From Diadophis punctatus similis (lineage: Eukaryota; Chordata; Lepidosauria; Squamata; Dipsadidae): a DNA stretch of 64,000 nt. Positions 1 to 64,000 of this stretch are shown here, piece by piece. The notes under the pieces were generated by a model. The model saw nothing but the letters and a program-made list of their open reading frames with translations. It ran no database searches and was not told where the DNA came from. The DNA is taken from the NCBI GenBank assembly GCA_023053685.1, contig JALIGW010000001.1:225840434-225904433 (forward strand), in the 5' to 3' direction. A program made the position numbers and the translations under genes. Each line of letters starts with the position of its first letter. The stretch's first letter is position 1.

Positions 1-374
1 GACGAAAGATTTTATATCTTTTTCTGCATATGAATGTGGGCTTTTTTCTAGTCCCTGGAACTATGAGAATAGCCGTGGGAGTATCAGTGAAGAGACAGAA
101 ATACTATGTCAGCTATCTCCATGGTGCCAACTGGATTGAGTAATATGAATTCTATTTCATCTTTCTGATCACTTGAATATGTGAGGCAGTTAACAAAATC
201 TTGAAAACTACCCGCCCACATACCCACCATAAAATGATACTAAAACACCAATTGTTAAAACTGGTAACATTTAAGACATGAGAAGATGACTGTGAACTTG
301 GTCCAGCATATATGAAGGGAACTAAAAAGGGAAGGCTACTTTATCTGACTCTGTGCCTTGATGTGACTCTAGGG

Positions 375-739
375 CAGGGGTGTCAAGCTAGATTTCTTTG
401 AGGGCCGCATCAGGGTTGTGTTTGACTTCGGGCGTGGTGGGGTGGGCATGGCCAGGGTGGGCGTGGCCAGATCAATGTCACTCGTGTCGGGGACACCTGT
501 GGCGGCCCGAGTGCTCTGCCAATGAAAACGGGCTCCCGAGCTCCGCTTTTGGCTGCGATGGCCTCCTGCAACCCTCTGCCAAGGAAAACAGAGCTCAGGA
601 GAGCCACATGCGGCCCACGCAAGCTCTGTTTTCGCTGGCAGAGGCACTGCGGGCCAGTCTTTCACTGTTTCCAGGGCGGCCAGATCTAAGCATCCTGTGG
701 GCCGGATCTGGCCCCTGGGCCTTGAGTTTGACATCCCTG
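375..739. mobile_element. Non-autonomous hAT element
   Basis: Terminal inverted repeats CAGGGGTGTCAA and TTGACATCCCTG bound a 365-bp GC-rich body. The 8-bp target duplication is CTCTAGGG at 367-374 and CTATAGGG at 740-747 (7 of 8). The body includes GGGCCGCATCAGGGTTG, shared with 27773-28132 and 29062-29314, so these are one family. An 8-bp duplication is typical of hAT transposons. Confidence 0.85.
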
Positions 740-1673
740 CTATAGGGGATGAAGGACAGCAATGAAACTATTCACATGCAGGAAGGTGGTAAGCTTTCCA
801 TTACTTAGGAGTTGTTGCTGCTATTATTTTAGCTTACAGCAATATCTTTCATTTAGTTGCCTGTCAACAAACCACTCAATAAACAGTACATCTTTTAATC
901 CAAACTTCTGCCCATCCAAACATTTAGGATGTTTCTCTGCAGACCAATATTTTTATTCATGAATTGCACAATTCAATTGGTTCTTGACTGAAGCTTGCTT
1001 TAAGATTCATAGTTGTTGTAGCATAAATATAGTTGGTCCATAAAAATCACTCTTCTTGGCCTGTTTTTAAGTTTTGGTGAGGACCCAAACTTTACAGACC
1101 TTTTTCTGGATATACTGATCTTTTAGATCAAAATGTTCTAGTAACTAGATACAACATTTTCCCCATGAGATTAAAAAAATACTATGATCAATTATTTCAA
1201 ATAAATCAGGCCCAATTGAAGATATCTGAAAACATTCCTCGTTGGTAATCAGTGTAATTTATTCCTGTCAGACAGGATTCAAAATGCTGCATTGGTAGAA
1301 CACAAGCATAGACCTGACAGAGTTGGACAAATAACCATTTCCACATTATATAAGACTCATCGCTACCCCTTGAATGGATACAAAGGTCTCTTCTCTTTCT
1401 ACAGCATTAGACTCCTTCAAGTATCTGGCTATTGGGAATGAATGTGAATGGAAGTTTAAAATAAAGAGGTGACTTGGGGTAAAGAGAGAATGACTCAGAA
1501 GTTTGATGGAAAGGACACAGAAAAATCCCATTATTTCAGCATTAAAAACAGATATCTTGCTCCACAAGGTTAAGTGCCTTTTAATGGCCTAGAATGGTTA
1601 TTCCATTGAAGGACGCACATTCTCTTATCCGATTCATTTTGAAGAATCAAGAGAGAGAGTAGTAGGTGTACGT

Positions 1674-2046
1674 TAGGGGTGGGTTCCTCCCGATTTGGAC
1701 CGGATCGCCCGAACCAGTAGTGACCCACTGGTGACATCATGATGGCGTCACGGATCCAGTTCAGTCATTGCCGGTTCGTGAGCGCCGGTTCGTGGGCGCC
1801 ACCATCTTTTTTTGGGATTTTTTTCTGAATTTTTTACTGTTTGGAATTTTTTCCTCTGCTGCTGCTTGAAAAAGGGCCCGCCCGCCCCCGGGTTTATACT
1901 TACCTTTATTCCTTCGCCCGAAGCACAGCCAATCAGCTCCTCAGCTGTGTTTCGGGCTGATTATAGCTACTGAGCATGCGCGGAAGCAGAATTGCACGAG
2001 GGCACGCATGCGAACCGGTGGTGAAGGTAAGTGGAACCCACCTCTG
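1674..2046. mobile_element. Non-autonomous hAT element (GGTGGGTTCC family)
   Basis: The ends read TAGGGGTGGGTTCC and GGAACCCACCTCTG, flanked by GTGTACGT (1666-1673) and GTGTACAT (2047-2054), a 7 of 8 duplication. The interior is GC-rich and carries CTCCTCAGCTGTGTTTCGG and GAGCATGCGCGGAAG, both shared with the element at 12291-12605. Confidence 0.85.
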
Positions 2047-2555
2047 GTGTACATGTGTATATATAAATTTAAAGAATGAAGGAGAGTGAAAAAGAATGTT
2101 GTGCACTTTAACCGGAAATAAAAGCATTCTTTATATTAGAAAGAGATAAAAAGATGTTTCAAAAGTACAGATCCCCATAAAAATAACTCCATTAAAATAA
2201 CAAGAGGAGAACAAAAAAACAAACAAACCACCCCACTTCATTTTTAAAACCTAAAGACTACGAGCAAAAACAGCCCTGCAGGCCAACATTTTTCCTCCTG
2301 ATTGCGCAGCAGGGGACGCATTTCCAGTCATTGGGAAATTAAACTGGAGGCAACTATAGCTTCAATTCTTTTGTGAATTATGCCATGTGTTTATTATGCT
2401 ACATTACTTTCATAAGGCCGAACTCCCATCTCTACCTTTCTAAAGATAGATTATTTTCCATAAGTGCATGTATTTGTTTGCGTGTATGTATATATTAAAT
2501 GGCAAGTTAAGATAAATGGGGGAAAGTTACCCTCCACTGGATTTGCCTATAGTCT

Positions 2556-2785
2556 GAGCCACGGTGGTGCAGTGGTTAGAGTGCCTGCCAGCTGCCTGCA
2601 ATTTGTCAGTTCAAATCTCACCAGGCTAAGGTTGACTCATCCTTCCATCCTTCCGATGTTGGTAAAATGAGGACCCAGATTGTTGGAGGTAATATGCTGA
2701 CTCTGTAAACTGCTTAGAGAGGGCTGTAAAGCACTGTAAAGCAGTATATAAGTCTAAGTGCTTTTGCTATTGATATTGCTATTGA
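2556..2785 (+). mobile_element. tRNA-derived squamate SINE
   Basis: It begins GAGCCACGGTGGTGCAGTGG with a Pol III A box, and the B box is GTTCAAATCTC. The body GGTTGACTCATCCTTCCATCC and the tail AGTCTAAGTGCTTTTGCTATTG are typical of Sauria-type SINEs. Four more copies occur in the window. Confidence 0.85.
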
Positions 2786-2950
2786 ACAGCCTTTATTACG
2801 ATGAGGTTCCTTGAAAAGTCAACTACACTGAATATTTTAAAAATGGCACCTCAATTTAACCTGAAAATTACGTTGGCTCTGAAAACCTGAGTTGGAGAGG
2901 CAAGAAAATGGATGTGCTTTGTCTGCCTGAGGGGAGAGACCAAAGCGTAC

Positions 2951-61475
<58,525 letters not shown>

Positions 61476-62879
61476 CTGCAGGAGATCAATGACAACAAAG
61501 AATAAAATTAGAAGACAGAAAAGGTACTCACATAAAAGCAAAGCAATAACAGCCTATCTGAAGAAACCAAAAATATATGAAGCTCATCATTCCTCCAGCA
61601 ACAAACAGGAATAAATCAACAATAAAGACAAAGAGAGGTGAAGCATCTAAGATAAGTCATTGTGGTAAACAATACATTGATTCTCATTCAATCAAGTATT
61701 GATCAGACAATTCAGGCAACACCTAAAACTGAAATGGGAGAAGACTATAATAAGAGAAAATTTATCAGCCATAATCAATTAATACAAAATTTAAGGAAAT
61801 GTCAAGCAAATGTCTAATAAAGTTTAAATAGATAGCCAATCATTCTAGCATACAGAATACATCTAAGATAGAAAAGGTTCAAAAAAGGTATTTCAAATAA
61901 CAAGATAAATCTGGTGAATTTACAAGATCACAGTACTGCAAAAGAAATAATCTAAGGGTCAGAGATTTTAGAGAAACTGCTGAGAATGTTGATATAATTG
62001 ATTATTTGGTGAGAAAACTTAATGAATTGTTTCCTGATCTAAAACCTATGGATAAGAATATTGACTATGCAAATAGAGAGTTTGCTTCATGAAGATACAA
62101 AGACTGTGAAAGACATTGTATCAACATTTCTCACTGCAAGCATAAGAGACAAACTTATCTGAAAGAAATATGATACACAAGAAATAAACAGAGAAGGATA
62201 TAGGGGACTCCCAGATCCAACCAGACAGGCAAGCACTGGTTTCTCAACCATTGCAACTTGAAGATGGGATTTTGGAAGCTGAAGGCCACCCAGCTTCAAG
62301 TTGCCAAAGTTGAGAAACACTGGTCTAAACTATATGAAAAATAAATTAATATTAGCAAGAAAATCCTTGTGAGTGACCAAGAAAGTTTTTTTTCTTTGAA
62401 TGTAGAAGTTTAAGAATTCTAATCAAAAGAACAGGAATTAGTAAATATTTAAAATATTTAAATGCATCTGTAGTAATGCTATCAGAAACATATATAAAGA
62501 AAGACATTAACAATGATTATTTTATAAAAATATTTTCTGGGAGTATAAATAAATCAAGATGGCAAATTAAATGAAATCAATAGTAAAAAAAATACAAAAG
62601 GATAGGAGGTTTAGTTTTATAAAGGGAAATGGGACAACTAAATATTAACACTTGCTTCGATATACGCTAATCTAGGACAAATACATTTCCTTCAGAAAGT
62701 AACTCAACATTTAAAAGATTTTGGTATAGAGAACTTGATTATTATGAAGAAATTATAACTGCAGGCACAATTTAGGGGAAATGGATTCACAAAAATGTAA
62801 AGACAAAATTCATTGTATAAAAGGCTTCCAAAAATTGTGCAGGCTGAAAAATTACTTAATACATAGGGATTAAAACAGC
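61476..62879. other. Intron 2 of IGHMBP2 (part), no gene seen
   Basis: This is AT-rich DNA upstream of exon 3. Nothing resembling the human N-terminal block (SLKELQSRGVCLLKLQV) can be read on the minus strand, so exons 1-2 lie further right. A degenerate palindromic MITE is at 62234-62322. Confidence 0.7.
62234..62322. mobile_element. Palindromic MITE, degenerate
   Basis: The ends CACTGGTTTCTCAACCATTG and AAAGTTGAGAAACACTG are inverted, with CAACTTGAAG and CTTCAAGTTG inside. No matching flank remains. Confidence 0.6.
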
Positions 62880-64000
62880 TTGTCCAGTGGTAGTGATTCT
62901 TTGGCTGAGCAGCTAAATCAGTTCTTCAGTCGTTTTGAGATGGAAACAGGAACGACCATCATTCCAGCATTCACCACTGATAGAACATCACTAACATCTA
63001 CCACTGATAGACAACCACTTCTACTGCAGATATCTGACGTGAGATGCGCTTTCCAGAATGTTAATATCCGGAAGGCAGCTGGGCCTGATGGAATCAAGGG
63101 TCGAGTTGTTAGGGACTGTGCTGCAGAGCTAGCTGGAGTGTTCACGGATATTTTCAATCTATCCCTGTTGCGATGCTCTATCCCTACCTGCCTGAAGACA
63201 TCCATTATAGTGCCAGTCCCCAAGCAGACAGCAGTGGCATCCCTTAATGATTATAGACCTTTGACATCTGTTGTCATGAAATGTTTTGAGAAACTGGCGT
63301 TGAACTATATTAAGGTTGGTCTTCCATCTACTTTGGATCCATATCAATTTGCATATAGGAGCAATAGATCAACTAATGATGCTATGTCTATTGTTATTCA
63401 TACTGTATTGAATCATTTGGAATAACAGGGAACTTATGTAAGGCTGTTATTTGTGGATTATAGCTCTGCCTTTAACACCATTCTACCCAATAGGTTGTTT
63501 CTTAAAATGTCAAATTTGGGTATAGATCAGAGGATTTGTTTGTGGATAAAGGATTTTTTGACAGATAGGCCACAGTCAGTAAGGATGGGATCTCATCATT
63601 CTTCCATTCTGACATTAAGCACAGGAGTCCCCCAGGGTTGTGTGCTAAGCCCTTTCCTATATTCCTTGTATACATATGACTGCACCCCATTGTATAATAC
63701 CAACGTAATTATTAAGTTTGCAGATGATATGACAGTGGTGGGGCTCATTAACAAGAACAATGAGTCTGCTTATAGAAAGGAAGTACAAGGGTTGATATTG
63801 TGGTGCAAAGAGAATAATCTTATACTTAACACCAAAAAACTAAAGAACTGATAATTGACTTTAGGAAAAAGAGAGATGCACATTTACCATTGCACATAGA
63901 TGGCGAGGAGGTGGAGAGGGTTAGTAGTTTTAAATTTCTGGGTATTTATATCTCAGAGGACCTCTCATGGACTATGAATGTAAACATGCTCGTGAAGAAG
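62880..64000 (+). mobile_element. L2-type LINE, reverse transcriptase, broken, runs off the edge
   Basis: The plus-strand reading gives the RT fingers and palm in order: [94 protein letters not shown] at 63717-63728, then IDFRKKRDAHLPLHIDGEEVERVSSFKFLGIYISEDLSW. An in-frame TAA at 63423-63425 and a one-base shift near 63840 break it, so it is inactive. The start is where similarity becomes visible and may not be the true 5' end. Confidence 0.9.

Larger units (their letters stand above)
1..2950. other. Intron 14 of IGHMBP2 (part)
   Basis: No coding exon could be read here on the minus strand. A sequence like the human C-terminal block (GCGERARAHARQ, SREGVLYAGSG) is absent, so exon 15 lies to the left. 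The stretch holds two hAT elements (375-739, 1674-2046) and a SINE (2556-2785); the rest is AT-rich unique-looking DNA. Confidence 0.8.

Noticed and set aside
1..2950. Search for IGHMBP2 exon 15 and 3'UTR
   Set aside because: No minus-strand text resembling the conserved C-terminal block was found, so the exon must be outside.
61476..64000. Search for IGHMBP2 exons 1-2, promoter and the usual divergent neighbour gene
   Set aside because: Only AT-rich intron, a MITE and an L2 LINE are visible; no N-terminal coding match or CpG promoter.

Overview
This is vertebrate nuclear DNA, almost certainly from a squamate reptile and most likely a snake. Two things point there. The repeats are tRNA-derived SINEs of the squamate type ending in CTATTG-like tails, CR1/L2-group LINEs whose 3' tails run into AATAG or AAAT microsatellites, many short hAT and TA-flanked elements, and a GATA microsatellite. 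The gene has the intron-rich layout and splice signals of a vertebrate gene. The exact species cannot be read from the sequence.

The window holds one recognisable protein-coding gene, IGHMBP2 (SMUBP2), on the minus strand. It encodes an SF1B (Upf1-like) ATP-dependent 5'-3' RNA/DNA helicase linked to ribosomes and tRNA. Twelve coding exons, read here as exons 3 to 14 of a 15-exon gene, lie between 61475 and 2951. They join in frame with GT/AG boundaries into 2507 coding bases, about 835 codons. They cover the end of the N-terminal beta-barrel region, the whole helicase core (Walker A, DECA box, [19 protein letters not shown] and TRARR motifs), the R3H domain and most of the AN1 zinc finger. 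The N-terminal exons (1 and 2), with the promoter, lie past the right edge. The last exon and 3'UTR lie past the left edge. I see no premature stop or frameshift, so the gene looks functional.

Region by region: 1-2950 is intron 14. Exons 14 to 11 are fairly compact (2951-8278). Introns 10 and 9 (8279-22007) carry hAT elements, a nested hAT pair, an L2-like LINE and SINEs. Intron 8 (22191-42978, 20.8 kb) is the largest. It holds CR1 fragments, hAT elements, four members of one TA-flanked family, and a 1.5 kb member of that family carrying a GC-rich 175-bp-arm palindrome. Exons 8 to 3 (42979-61475) are separated by introns with a 5S-rRNA-like SINE, a GATA tract, a CR1 reverse-transcriptase relic, clustered DNA transposons, and TA and TTA microsatellites. 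The right edge (62880-64000) holds a broken L2-type LINE.

No rRNA gene, free tRNA gene, CRISPR array, phage or bacterial operon was seen. I found no convincing new biological system. The most distinctive structures are the large GC-rich hairpin, the clean nested transposons with readable target-site duplications, and the 5S-headed SINE.
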